DNA from: Alphaproteobacteria bacterium
Lineage (GTDB): Bacteria; Pseudomonadota; Alphaproteobacteria; Rhizobiales; Rhizobiaceae
Length of the DNA: 64,000 nt
NCBI GenBank assembly: GCA_024742485.1
Contig: JANSYK010000002.1
Span: 372,001-436,000, forward strand
Reading direction: 5' to 3'
A model generated the notes under the pieces. The model saw only the letters and a program-made list of their open reading frames with translations, had not been told where the DNA came from and searched no databases. Both the position numbers and the translations under genes were made by a program. Below, piece after piece: positions 9,108 to 17,177 of the stretch. How positions within the stretch are numbered: the first letter of the stretch is position 1; each line of letters opens with the position of its first letter.

Positions 9108-10619
9108 ATGAGATCCGCATCGCGACGTTCGAACCGGCGGAGCCGAGCGACACCGGCCCTTCCGGCCTATATCACCCGGAAAATACCATTCGTCGAATAT
9201 CTCGGTGAAGAGGGACTCACACGCATCGAACAGCAGGCCGACCGCCTGCTTCAGGAAGTCGGGCTGGAATTTCGGGAGGACCCCGAGGCGTTGCGAATTT
9301 GGAACCAGGCGGGTGCCGATGTGAAGGGCACACGCGTGCGACTGCCGGCAGGAATGGCGCGAAAATTGTGCGAAACGGTTCCCGCATCCTTCATTCAGAG
9401 AGCCCGCAATCCGGAGCGGTCGGTCGAAATTGGCGGTTCACATGCGGTCTTCGCGCCAATTTACGGTGCACCCTTTGTCCGCTGCCTGGAGAAGGGTCGA
9501 CGTTATGGCAGTTTCGAGGATTTCGAGAAACTGGCGCGCATCGTCTCCATGCTGCCATCACTCCACCATATGGGGCTGGTGATCTGCGAGCCCTGCGACA
9601 TTCCGGTGAACAAGCGCCATCTGGATATGCTCTACACTCACATGCGCTATGCCGACAAACCCTTCCTGGGTGCGATAACCGAAAAGTCCCGCGCCGAGGA
9701 TTCCGTCGCCATGGCGCGGATATTGTTCGGCGCCGATTTTGTCCGGGACAACTGCGTCATCATGGGCAACGTCAACACCAACTCGCCATTGCTCATTGAC
9801 AAGGTCGTCACCGAAGCCATTCAGGTCTATTGCGGTGCGGGTCAGGGCATTGTGGTCGCGCCATTCATTCTGGGCGGAGCGATGGGACCGGTCACCACTG
9901 CGGCCTCGATTGCCCAGGCGCTCGCCGAAGCAATGGCCTGCGGTGCGTTCAGCCAGCTCGTTTGCCCCGGTGCGCCCTTCGTCATGGGAAATTTTCTGTC
10001 CTCCATGAGCCTCAAGAGCGGCGCTCCGACATTCGGCATGCCGGAGCCGGTCGCGTCCAACTACATTATCGGCCAGCTGGCGCGTCGGCTTGGTGTGCCG
10101 CTGCGTTGCGGCGGATCATTGACGGCGTCCAAACTGCCGGATGCCCAGGCGTTGGCCGAAAGTGCCGACAGCATGCACTCGACGGTCATGGGCGGCGCCA
10201 ATTTCGTTTTGCATTCGGCCGGCTGGCTGGAAGGCGGCTTGGTCACCGGGTTCGAAAAGCTGGTGATCGATGCAGACCGGCTCGGCGCCTATCACAAATT
10301 GCTGGCGGGCATCGACATTGACGACAATGCCCTTGGCGTTGACGCTTACGGTGATGTTGAGCCGGCGGGCCATTTCCTTGGATCGGCCCATACGATGCAA
10401 AACTATGAAACAGCCTATTACGACGCGGTTCTGTCCGATTCGGAAAGCTTCGAACAATGGACGGAAAGAGGTGGGAAAGACTGCGCCCAGCGCGCCTTCG
10501 AACGGTGGAATGACCTGTTGCGCGATTATGTGGCGCCACCCATCGATGAGGCCGTGGACGAAGCACTCAAGGCCTATGTCGAACGCAAGAAGGCCGACAT
10601 GCCGGATGCCTGGTACTGA
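9108..10619 (+). CDS. MttB/trimethylamine methyltransferase family protein without pyrrolysine
   Basis: A TIM-barrel corrinoid-dependent methyltransferase homologue of 503 residues. Visible family features include GRRYGSFEDFEKLARI, the GAGQGIVVAPF and GAMGPVTTAASIAQALAEA loops of the barrel, and GMPEPVASNYI. The reading frame has no internal TAG, so it belongs to the non-pyrrolysine branch, which includes glycine-betaine and other quaternary-amine demethylases. I prefer the ATG at 9108, which has AGGAAGAGG 5 bases upstream; a GTG at 9102 would overlap that site. It is followed 23 bases later by the flavoprotein gene, so the two form an operon. No corrinoid protein gene is adjacent. The substrate is unproven; a methylated amine is likely. 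Confidence 0.85.
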   Translation: MRSASRRSNRRSRATPALPAYITRKIPFVEYLGEEGLTRIEQQADRLLQEVGLEFREDPEALRIWNQAGADVKGTRVRLPAGMARKLCETVPASFIQRARNPERSVEIGGSHAVFAPIYGAPFVRCLEKGRRYGSFEDFEKLARIVSMLPSLHHMGLVICEPCDIPVNKRHLDMLYTHMRYADKPFLGAITEKSRAEDSVAMARILFGADFVRDNCVIMGNVNTNSPLLIDKVVTEAIQVYCGAGQGIVVAPFILGGAMGPVTTAASIAQALAEAMACGAFSQLVCPGAPFVMGNFLSSMSLKSGAPTFGMPEPVASNYIIGQLARRLGVPLRCGGSLTASKLPDAQALAESADSMHSTVMGGANFVLHSAGWLEGGLVTGFEKLVIDADRLGAYHKLLAGIDIDDNALGVDAYGDVEPAGHFLGSAHTMQNYETAYYDAVLSDSESFEQWTERGGKDCAQRAFERWNDLLRDYVAPPIDEAVDEALKAYVERKKADMPDAWY

Positions 10620-10642
10620 TTCCGTGAAGTAAGGAGCGCACA

Positions 10643-13060
10643 ATGCAGACCCATGCGAAACTTGTCATCATCGGCGGTGGAGTCGTCGGATGTTCCATCC
10701 TGTTTCATCTGGCGAAGTTCGGATGGAAGGATGTCCTGCTTCTGGAGCGCAACGAGCTGACCTCCGGATCGAGTTGGCACGCCGCCGGCCAGATCCACAC
10801 AATCAGTTCGGATCCGAACATCTCGCGACTGCAGGGCTACACGATCAATCTCTACAAGGAGATCGAGGAACTGTCCGGCCATTCCTGCGGCATGCACAGC
10901 ACCGGCGGTTTCTATCTGGCATCCAATCAGGATTGGTATGATTATCTCAAGCGCGAGCGCTCCAAGGCCCGGACGATGGGTCTGGATCAGGAATTCATAT
11001 CCGTGGAGGAGGCGGCGCGCCGGCATCCGTTGATCGATCCGAGCCGCTATGTTGCAGCGCTCTGGGATCCGCTGGACGGGGATATCGATCCGTCCGGCGT
11101 CACCTATGCCTATGCCAAGGCGGCGCGCCATTACGGGGCCGCCTACCACACCCACACACCTGTCGTGGAAACGAACCAGCGGCCTGATGGAACCTGGGAT
11201 GTTGTCACACCCAACGGGACGGTCCATGCGGAAATCATCCTCAACGCCGGCGGATTGTGGGCGCGCGAAGTCGGACACCTCTCGGGGCTCGACCTGCCGG
11301 TGCAGCCGATGGAGCATCACTATCTGATCACCGAACCGATCCCCGAGATCGTCGCGCGGGATCCGAAAGACCGCCTGCCGGCCGGCATCGACTATGAGGG
11401 CAACATCTATTTCCGGCAGGAGCGGCAGGGCATGCTGCTGGGGACCTATGAGCCGGTGGCAACGCCCTGGAAAATCGCCGGCACGCCGCAGGACTTCGGC
11501 CATGAGCTGCTGGCGCCTGACCTCGACCGCATCGCCGAAAGGCTGGAACTTGGATTTGAACGCATCCCGGCGCTTGGCCGGGCCGGCATCAAGGACATGA
11601 TCAACGGCCCGTTCACTTTCGGACCGGACGGCAATCCGATGATCGGTCCCGTACCCGGCATGCACAACTACTGGGTTGCGGTGGGCGTGATGGCCGGTTT
11701 CTGTCAGGGCGGTGGTGTCGGGCTGTGTCTTGCCGAATGGCTGATCGATGGGGAGCCTGGCATTGATGTGTGGGCGATGGATGTCGCCCGTTTCGGTGAA
11801 TTTGCCACACCGCAATATGGAACGGTCAAATCCACGGAGAATTACGAGCGCCGTTTCGTCATGACATTCCCCAACGAGACCCTGCCAAAGGGTCGCCGGC
11901 AGAAGACAACGGCGCTCTATGATCGATTTGTGGCGCGTGGTGCGGTAATGGATGCGAGCTTCGGGCTGGAACATGCTCTGTGGTTCGCCGGTGCGCCCGG
12001 CGATGCCCATGAGGAACCAACCTTCAAACGGTCGCGCGCCCATGATTATGTCGCTGAAGAAGTGCGCGCCGTGCGCACGGCGGTTGGGGCCATTGAAATC
12101 GCCAACTATGCCAAACACGTCGTGCAGGGCCCCGGTGCCCGCTCGTTCCTGAACCGCCTGTGCGCCGGCCGGATTCCGAAACCCGGAAGACTGTGTCTCA
12201 CACCATTGCTGACCGAAAAGGGCAAGCTCTATGGCGACATGACGATCGCCTGCCTGACGGAAGATGAATTCCTGCTGTTTGGATCCGGCGCTGCGCAGGA
12301 AATGCATCGCCGCTGGATTGAGCACCATCTTCCCGAGGACGGGGTGAACTATCAGAACCTGTCCGATGCCTATCATGGCATGGCGATTTCCGGACCCAAC
12401 TCCCGTGAATTGCTGGCTCGAATCTGCCGCGACGACGTGTCTGGCGACAAGCTGAAATTCCGCGATGTCCGTCGCACCTATGTGGCCGGAGTGCCGGTCA
12501 TTCTGGCCCGGATTTCCTTTTCCGGCGAACTTGGCTTCGAGATCTACTGTGCACCGCAGTTTCAGCTCCGGCTCTTTGAGGGGATCGAGGACGCCGGTGC
12601 CGGGCTCGGTCTCAAACTCTATGGCAACCGGGCATTGATGTCGTTGCGCCTGGAGAAAAACTGGGGCGCCTGGACACTGGATTACCGCCCCGATTTCACC
12701 GCCGCGCAGTCCGGGCTCGATGTCTTTATCGACTGGAACAAGGATTTTATCGGCAAGGCGGCGGCGCAGGCCGAACGTGAAACCGGCCCAGACAAGAAAC
12801 TGGTGACCATGGTTATCGATGGCAACGAAGTGGATGTGAGCAATGACGAGGCCATATTGCTGGACGGCAATTGCGTCGGTTCTGTCAGTTCAGGCGGCTT
12901 TGCGCACCATAGCGGGCGTTCCATGGCGCTGGGCTATGTGCCACCGGTGCTTTCCGGGGACGGCACCGAACTCGAAATCGAAATTCTTGGCGAACTGTAC
13001 AAGGCAACCGTGACAGCGCATCCGGTCTATGATGCCAATGGAGCACGCATACGCGGCTGA
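10643..13060 (+). CDS. FAD-dependent oxidoreductase, dimethylglycine/sarcosine dehydrogenase-like, with GcvT domain
   Basis: An 805-residue two-domain flavoprotein. The N-terminal DAO-type domain has the dinucleotide fold IIGGGVVGCS at 9-18 and SGSSWHAAG at 41-49, where the His corresponds to the residue that carries covalent FAD in dimethylglycine dehydrogenase. From about residue 430 onward it is a GcvT/aminomethyltransferase fold (ISGPNSRELL, FSGELGFEIY), which in relatives passes the formaldehyde-level carbon to tetrahydrofolate. An AAGGAG site precedes the ATG. The likely reaction is oxidative N-demethylation of dimethylglycine, sarcosine or a similar N-methyl compound, downstream of the methyltransferase. 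The exact substrate is not decided by sequence. Confidence 0.88.
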   Translation: MQTHAKLVIIGGGVVGCSILFHLAKFGWKDVLLLERNELTSGSSWHAAGQIHTISSDPNISRLQGYTINLYKEIEELSGHSCGMHSTGGFYLASNQDWYDYLKRERSKARTMGLDQEFISVEEAARRHPLIDPSRYVAALWDPLDGDIDPSGVTYAYAKAARHYGAAYHTHTPVVETNQRPDGTWDVVTPNGTVHAEIILNAGGLWAREVGHLSGLDLPVQPMEHHYLITEPIPEIVARDPKDRLPAGIDYEGNIYFRQERQGMLLGTYEPVATPWKIAGTPQDFGHELLAPDLDRIAERLELGFERIPALGRAGIKDMINGPFTFGPDGNPMIGPVPGMHNYWVAVGVMAGFCQGGGVGLCLAEWLIDGEPGIDVWAMDVARFGEFATPQYGTVKSTENYERRFVMTFPNETLPKGRRQKTTALYDRFVARGAVMDASFGLEHALWFAGAPGDAHEEPTFKRSRAHDYVAEEVRAVRTAVGAIEIANYAKHVVQGPGARSFLNRLCAGRIPKPGRLCLTPLLTEKGKLYGDMTIACLTEDEFLLFGSGAAQEMHRRWIEHHLPEDGVNYQNLSDAYHGMAISGPNSRELLARICRDDVSGDKLKFRDVRRTYVAGVPVILARISFSGELGFEIYCAPQFQLRLFEGIEDAGAGLGLKLYGNRALMSLRLEKNWGAWTLDYRPDFTAAQSGLDVFIDWNKDFIGKAAAQAERETGPDKKLVTMVIDGNEVDVSNDEAILLDGNCVGSVSSGGFAHHSGRSMALGYVPPVLSGDGTELEIEILGELYKATVTAHPVYDANGARIRG

Positions 13061-13068
13061 GTGGTCAG

Positions 13069-13350
13069 ATCCTGAATACAAAACCAAACAAACGGTTACC
13101 GCGAGACGAATGGCCAGCAGGACCATCGCAGGGCATCTGTCATGCGGGTAGCGACCCTGCGCCAGTCCTTCAGACGACCGATTATGTTCTCAAACTTGTG
13201 GCGCGTCGGATAGACCTCTTCGTCATGTGACGTGATTTCTTTGTGGTTCCGACGCGATGGTGTGCAGGGTTCGATGTTTCTTTCCAACAATTCTTCGCGG
13301 AACCAATCAGCGTCAGATCCCCAGGCCGCGAGCATCCAATAACCATCCAA
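13069..13350 (-). pseudogene. C-terminal relic of an IS5-family transposase, frameshifted
   Basis: On the reverse strand, DADWFREELLERNIEPC, then PTRHKFENIIGRLKDWRRVATR, matches the conserved end of IS5-group DDE transposases, including the final Glu of the catalytic triad in KFENIIGRLKDWRR. The frame then breaks near 13140: the continuing homology (HDRC, then MVLLAIRLAVTVCL) is in another reverse frame and runs to about 13069. The N-terminal two-thirds of the transposase is missing and no terminal inverted repeats are visible. It is a dead remnant lying between the flavoprotein operon and a small exported protein gene. Confidence 0.8.
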
Positions 13351-13373
13351 AAAAGTGGCTCGGACAGAGTTCC

Positions 13374-13904
13374 TCAAGCTGACTCAAGTTCTGGCGGTGT
13401 TTCGCCAATGAAGAAGAATGAACAGCGACGATCATCCAAGGTGCGGGCCGCGAAAAGGTCGTCATCAAGCTGGCGGTAATACAGATTCAATGCCTCGCCG
13501 TCTGCAGCGCTGGGCCATTGTGAGTGAATGGTATGCGCGCTATCTGAAATCCACCATCTCCCAACCTCAAGCGGCTCGCCTTCTATTTGTAAAAGACCTC
13601 TGCCTTCAGGCTGAAAAGCCAGAACATATGCCTTCCCGCTGCATGTTGTGCCGTAGGCAGATTTGCCCGGCACGAGATTGCGCAGAACACCGGCGGGCAT
13701 CCGGTTCGTGTCATCAATATCCGGCTTGTCATTGAAGCGACCAAGAAGATGCTTTCTAACTTCGTCCAACATTGTTTCGATTGAATCGTTTGATGCATGA
13801 GCTAATGCCGGAAACCCGCAAAGGTATGCCGCCCCAGCAACGATGATGTTTCTTCTTGAAAAGGTCACATTAGATCTTTCTGCCTGATTGCCTTCATAAG
13901 CCAT
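13374..13904 (-). CDS. Small exported protein of unknown function, possible Tat substrate
   Basis: A 176-residue protein with an N-terminal SRRNIIVAGAAYLCGFPALAHA stretch: twin arginines, a hydrophobic core and an AHA cleavage site, compatible with a Tat or Sec signal. The mature part has two cysteines (TTCSGKAY and RRCSFFF) that could pair in the periplasm. A GTG at 13868, preceded by AGAAAGA, is an alternative start that would place the signal peptide at the N-terminus more naturally. The gene ends about 25 bases from the IS5 relic, so its natural C-terminus may have been altered by that insertion. Its base composition is lower in GC than its neighbours. No family recognised. Confidence 0.6.
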   Translation of the reverse strand: MAYEGNQAERSNVTFSRRNIIVAGAAYLCGFPALAHASNDSIETMLDEVRKHLLGRFNDKPDIDDTNRMPAGVLRNLVPGKSAYGTTCSGKAYVLAFQPEGRGLLQIEGEPLEVGRWWISDSAHTIHSQWPSAADGEALNLYYRQLDDDLFAARTLDDRRCSFFFIGETPPELESA

Positions 13905-14051
13905 TCAATACCAAGGACTTAGGACAGACAAGATTATACCGAAACTGAAACTCCGCTTCGTCCGCATCCCGGTCATTGCCCTGTTTTCGGGTAACGACCG
14001 CTATCGGTGAAAGCAGCCGTCGCCGTCACCGGCGGTCAATGGGTTCCAAGC

Positions 14052-15164
14052 CTAGCCGATCGCCGCTAATGCGACAGGCAGCTCCTGCTCGAAAATGTCG
14101 AGCACATCATCCGGTGCGCAGCTGATGCGGATACACCGGTTAAGCGGTGCAACACCGGGCATGCGCACAAACACGCCGCGCTCAGAAAGGTTTTGCAGCA
14201 AGGCAGTCGAAAAACCGGCGTCGCGACCACAATCAAGCGCCACGAAATTGGTTGCCGAGGGCAACGGCTCCAGCCCGTTTTGCCGTCCGATCGCGGCGAT
14301 GCGCCGACGCGCATTACCGATCTTCTCGCAGACCGTTGCCAGGTAGGTTTGATCCTTGAGCGCCGCAAGGCCCGCCACCTGCGCCATGATATTGACGCCG
14401 AAGTGATTGCGCACCTTGTCGAATGATACGATCGTGTCCTCATGGCCGAAGGTGAAACCACAACGCAAGCCGGCCAGACCATAGGCCTTCGAGAAGGTAC
14501 GCATGCGCAACACGTTTGGTCGGTCGATCAGCGCGGCTGATGAGGGCGCTGCGTCGGCGGGCGCGGTTTCGATATAGGCCTCGTCGAGCACCAGCATCGT
14601 TGTATCAGGCAGCGCCCGGGCGAACGCCTCGATATCCGCACCGCTGTGCCAGCTTCCCATCGGATTGTCGGGATTGGACAAATAGACCATGGAAGCGCTT
14701 TCGCTCCGGACAGCGTCGAGCAATGCGTCCAGGTCTTCCCGGTCGTTGCGATAGGGCACGGTGACCAGACGGCCACCATGGCCGGCAACATGGAAATTGA
14801 AGGTCGGATAGGCGCCAAGGGAGGTGACTACCGATTTTTCGGGCGTCATGATCTGACGAACGGTCAGCGCCTGAAGGCCGTCGATGCCTTCGCCGATCAT
14901 GATGTTCGCCGGCTTCAGCCCCATATGGGTGGCAAGTGCCTCTCGCAAATCGTGATTTTCCGGATCGCAATATTTCCACACATCTGCCGCCGCGCCACAC
15001 AACGCCTTCTGAACCGACGGAGCGGGACCGAACCCGTTCTCATTGGCGCCGATGCGGGCCCAGAAGCGCTTTCCGGTGGCTCGTTCCTGGGTTTCCGGCC
15101 CGACAAATGGGACGGTTGCCGGCAAAGACCGGACAAGGGGTGTGATTCCAGTAAATTCAGCCAT
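14052..15164 (-). CDS. Histidinol-phosphate aminotransferase-like PLP enzyme (class I/II)
   Basis: A fold-type I aminotransferase of 370 residues. PLP-site motifs are visible: SNPDNPMGSWH (Asn/Pro loop), LDEAYIE (Asp to the pyridine nitrogen), and RTFSKAYGLAGLRCG (Schiff-base Lys). The C-terminal RISCAP contains the carboxylate-binding Arg. HisC-type sequences share all of these, but catabolic and phenylalanine-type aminotransferases do too, and no his genes are adjacent, so hisC is not assigned. I chose the ATG at 15164, since earlier in-frame starts give a basic leader unlike the family. It is the last gene of a reverse cluster after slyX, with a 22-base gap. Confidence 0.85.
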   Translation of the reverse strand: MAEFTGITPLVRSLPATVPFVGPETQERATGKRFWARIGANENGFGPAPSVQKALCGAAADVWKYCDPENHDLREALATHMGLKPANIMIGEGIDGLQALTVRQIMTPEKSVVTSLGAYPTFNFHVAGHGGRLVTVPYRNDREDLDALLDAVRSESASMVYLSNPDNPMGSWHSGADIEAFARALPDTTMLVLDEAYIETAPADAAPSSAALIDRPNVLRMRTFSKAYGLAGLRCGFTFGHEDTIVSFDKVRNHFGVNIMAQVAGLAALKDQTYLATVCEKIGNARRRIAAIGRQNGLEPLPSATNFVALDCGRDAGFSTALLQNLSERGVFVRMPGVAPLNRCIRISCAPDDVLDIFEQELPVALAAIG

Positions 15165-15186
15165 GCGTGATGAATGTCCGTTAGAT

Positions 15187-15405
15187 TCAATAATGTGGTG
15201 GCTTGGTGACCGACGGCGCGTCATGCGACTGTTCCTCGATCGCCAACAGTCGGTCAATCAACTGTTTTTGCCTTCGGCGCAGCGCATCGATCGTCGACCA
15301 CTGATTGCTCAACTGCTCCGACAGGTCGTCGATCATCCGCGCCTGATGCGCCACATGTTCTTCGAGAATATCCAGCCGCTCGGCGGCATCGGGATGTTTG
15401 CTCAT
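15187..15405 (-). CDS. slyX: SlyX family protein
   Basis: A 72-residue, mostly helical coiled-coil protein matching SlyX: RLDILEEHVAHQARMIDDL, then a continuous heptad stretch to IEEQ, and the characteristic C-terminal PPHY. The function of SlyX is not established. Its start overlaps the thioesterase stop by 4 bases (ATGA), so it is translationally coupled within the reverse operon. Confidence 0.88.
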   Translation of the reverse strand: MSKHPDAAERLDILEEHVAHQARMIDDLSEQLSNQWSTIDALRRRQKQLIDRLLAIEEQSHDAPSVTKPPHY

Positions 15406-15836
15406 AATTGGGCCTCCCCAAGGACCTGGCGCCAGTCGGAACCGAGCGGTTTCGGCCGTCGTGTCTGTCGGTCGACATAAACATGGACAAAGCGGCCTTG
15501 CGCAGACGCGCTCGTTTCATCATTGCGAAACAGTGCAATGCGGTAGGTCACCGAGGACGAGCCGATGCGCTCCACCCCGATTCCCGCCTCCACGCGGTCC
15601 GGAAACGCCATCTCCGCGAAATAGTGACAACCGGTTTCCACAACCAGGCCAATCGTGGACCCGGCCTTGAAATCCAGCAGTCCCTTTTCGAGCAACCAGC
15701 CATTGATGGCTGTGTCGAACAATCCGTAGTGGACGACATTGTTCATGTGGCCATAAACATCATTGTCCGCCCACCGGGTCTGCAATGACCGGAACAATGG
15801 AAAATGGCTCTTGAAATAGGCTGTCGGTCGGCTCAT
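15402..15836 (-). CDS. Acyl-CoA thioesterase, 4-hydroxybenzoyl-CoA thioesterase (hotdog) family
   Basis: A single-hotdog protein of 144 residues. The active-site segment TRWADNDVYGHMNNVVHYGLFD aligns with the family pattern of an Asp followed by GHxNN and a long hotdog helix. It probably hydrolyses a cytoplasmic acyl-CoA ester. The gene begins 4 bases after the alcohol dehydrogenase stop and overlaps slyX, forming one transcription unit. The acyl group cannot be read from the sequence. Confidence 0.85.
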   Translation of the reverse strand: MSRPTAYFKSHFPLFRSLQTRWADNDVYGHMNNVVHYGLFDTAINGWLLEKGLLDFKAGSTIGLVVETGCHYFAEMAFPDRVEAGIGVERIGSSSVTYRIALFRNDETSASAQGRFVHVYVDRQTRRPKPLGSDWRQVLGEAQL

Positions 15837-15840
15837 CGGC

Positions 15841-17016
15841 TCACCATGCTGCGCGGTAGATGGCCAGGGCGTCGGCTTCGCTGACCGGGCGCGGATTATT
15901 GACCAGGAGGCGGGTTTGCTTCATCGCATCGCTGGCCATCTTCGGCAAGGCGTCTTCGCCAATTCCGACATCGCGCAATCGCGACGGCAAACCGATCTCG
16001 ACCGCCAGTGTATCCAGCCGATTGATGAAGGCGGCACAATTGGCCTGGCTGCCGCCTTCATCGGCGAAATCGGCAAAGGCATGCGGGCCGAGCTGGGCGT
16101 AGAGCTCTGCCGATCCGTTGCTGTTGTCGGCGGCATTGAAGCGAAGAACATCGGTCAGGACGAGCGCATTTGAAAGCCCGTGCGGTATATGAAACGTGCC
16201 GCCGATCGGATAGGCCAGAGCATGAACGGCGGCAACCGGAGAATTGGCAAAGGCCATGCCTGCAAGGGTCGAGCCCAACAACATGGCGCTACGCGCTTCG
16301 AGATTATCCGGTTCCGACACGGCCTTGTGGATATGTGTGCCCAGCAATGTGAGGGCTTCGATGGCCAGCATGCGCGACATGGGATTGTTGTTGGCATTGC
16401 GCGACGCATAGGCTTCGATGGCATGGACCATCGCGTCGATTCCCGTGGCTGCGGTCGCAGGGGCGGGCAGACTGACCGTCAGTGTCGCATCCAGCACCGC
16501 CATGTCGGGCAAGATAAGCGGTGAGGACACGCCCCGCTTTTCATCGCCTGACACGGTGATGATGGAAACCGGCGTTGCTTCCGAACCGGTCCCGGCCGTG
16601 GTTGGCACGAGAACCAGGGGCAGACGCGGTCCCTTGGCATTGCCGACGCCCCACGCCTCATCCAGCGCTTCGCCCGAACCCGCCAGCAGCGCCGCGAGTT
16701 TGGCAATGTCGAGGGAGGAGCCGCCGCCAAGAGCGACAACGCCGGTTGCCTTGCATGATCGTGCAGCCTCAACGGCCCGTATCAGTGTGGCCTCACTGGG
16801 GTCGGCCTCGACATCATCAAACAGGGTAACCTGATGTCCGGCCGCTTCAAGCGATCCAACGGCGGGCCGCTCCAGACCGGCATCGCGAATCCCCTTGTCG
16901 GTCACGAATAGGATGCGTGGTCCAAGGCACACACCGGCACTTTCGGCCAGCATTTGTGCTGCGCCGGCGCGCATGACGAGACGCGGTGTCGTGTTGAATG
17001 TGAAGTCAGATATCAT
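15841..17016 (-). CDS. Iron-containing alcohol dehydrogenase family protein
   Basis: A group III alcohol dehydrogenase of 391 residues. The NAD-binding region has VALGGGSSLDIAK and TTAGTGSEATP. Metal ligands are in place: Asp and His in GIDAMVHAIEAY, and two His in HALAYPIGGTFHIPHG. The ATG at 17016 is preferred over a TTG at 17037 because it has GGAG upstream and gives a family-like N-terminus. It is the first gene of the reverse operon with the thioesterase, slyX and the aminotransferase. Maleylacetate reductases share the fold, but no aromatic-ring genes lie nearby. Confidence 0.87.
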   Translation of the reverse strand: MISDFTFNTTPRLVMRAGAAQMLAESAGVCLGPRILFVTDKGIRDAGLERPAVGSLEAAGHQVTLFDDVEADPSEATLIRAVEAARSCKATGVVALGGGSSLDIAKLAALLAGSGEALDEAWGVGNAKGPRLPLVLVPTTAGTGSEATPVSIITVSGDEKRGVSSPLILPDMAVLDATLTVSLPAPATAATGIDAMVHAIEAYASRNANNNPMSRMLAIEALTLLGTHIHKAVSEPDNLEARSAMLLGSTLAGMAFANSPVAAVHALAYPIGGTFHIPHGLSNALVLTDVLRFNAADNSNGSAELYAQLGPHAFADFADEGGSQANCAAFINRLDTLAVEIGLPSRLRDVGIGEDALPKMASDAMKQTRLLVNNPRPVSEADALAIYRAAW

Positions 17017-17177
17017 CTCGCTTGAGGCTCCGATCAACCGGCAAAAGGCCAGCTTATCAACACCTTGGGCGCTCAGGAACAGGGCAATTCATGAAAAACG
17101 CGGATTTGGGCTGGCTTCGCGGCAAGCACATGCCTAGTGTTGTCGGTCAAACCAATCGAGAAGCAAATGGATGGCAT

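Noticed and set aside
9108-10619. Pyrrolysine-containing methyltransferase
   Set aside because: No in-frame TAG occurs anywhere in the gene, so it is not the trimethylamine-type MttB with pyrrolysine.
10574-12376. 600-codon open frame opposite the flavoprotein gene
   Set aside because: It is a shadow produced by GC-rich codon bias. The + strand frame has full family motifs and a ribosome site.
14052-15164. hisC gene symbol for the PLP aminotransferase
   Set aside because: Motifs fit several class I/II enzymes and the operon has no histidine genes.
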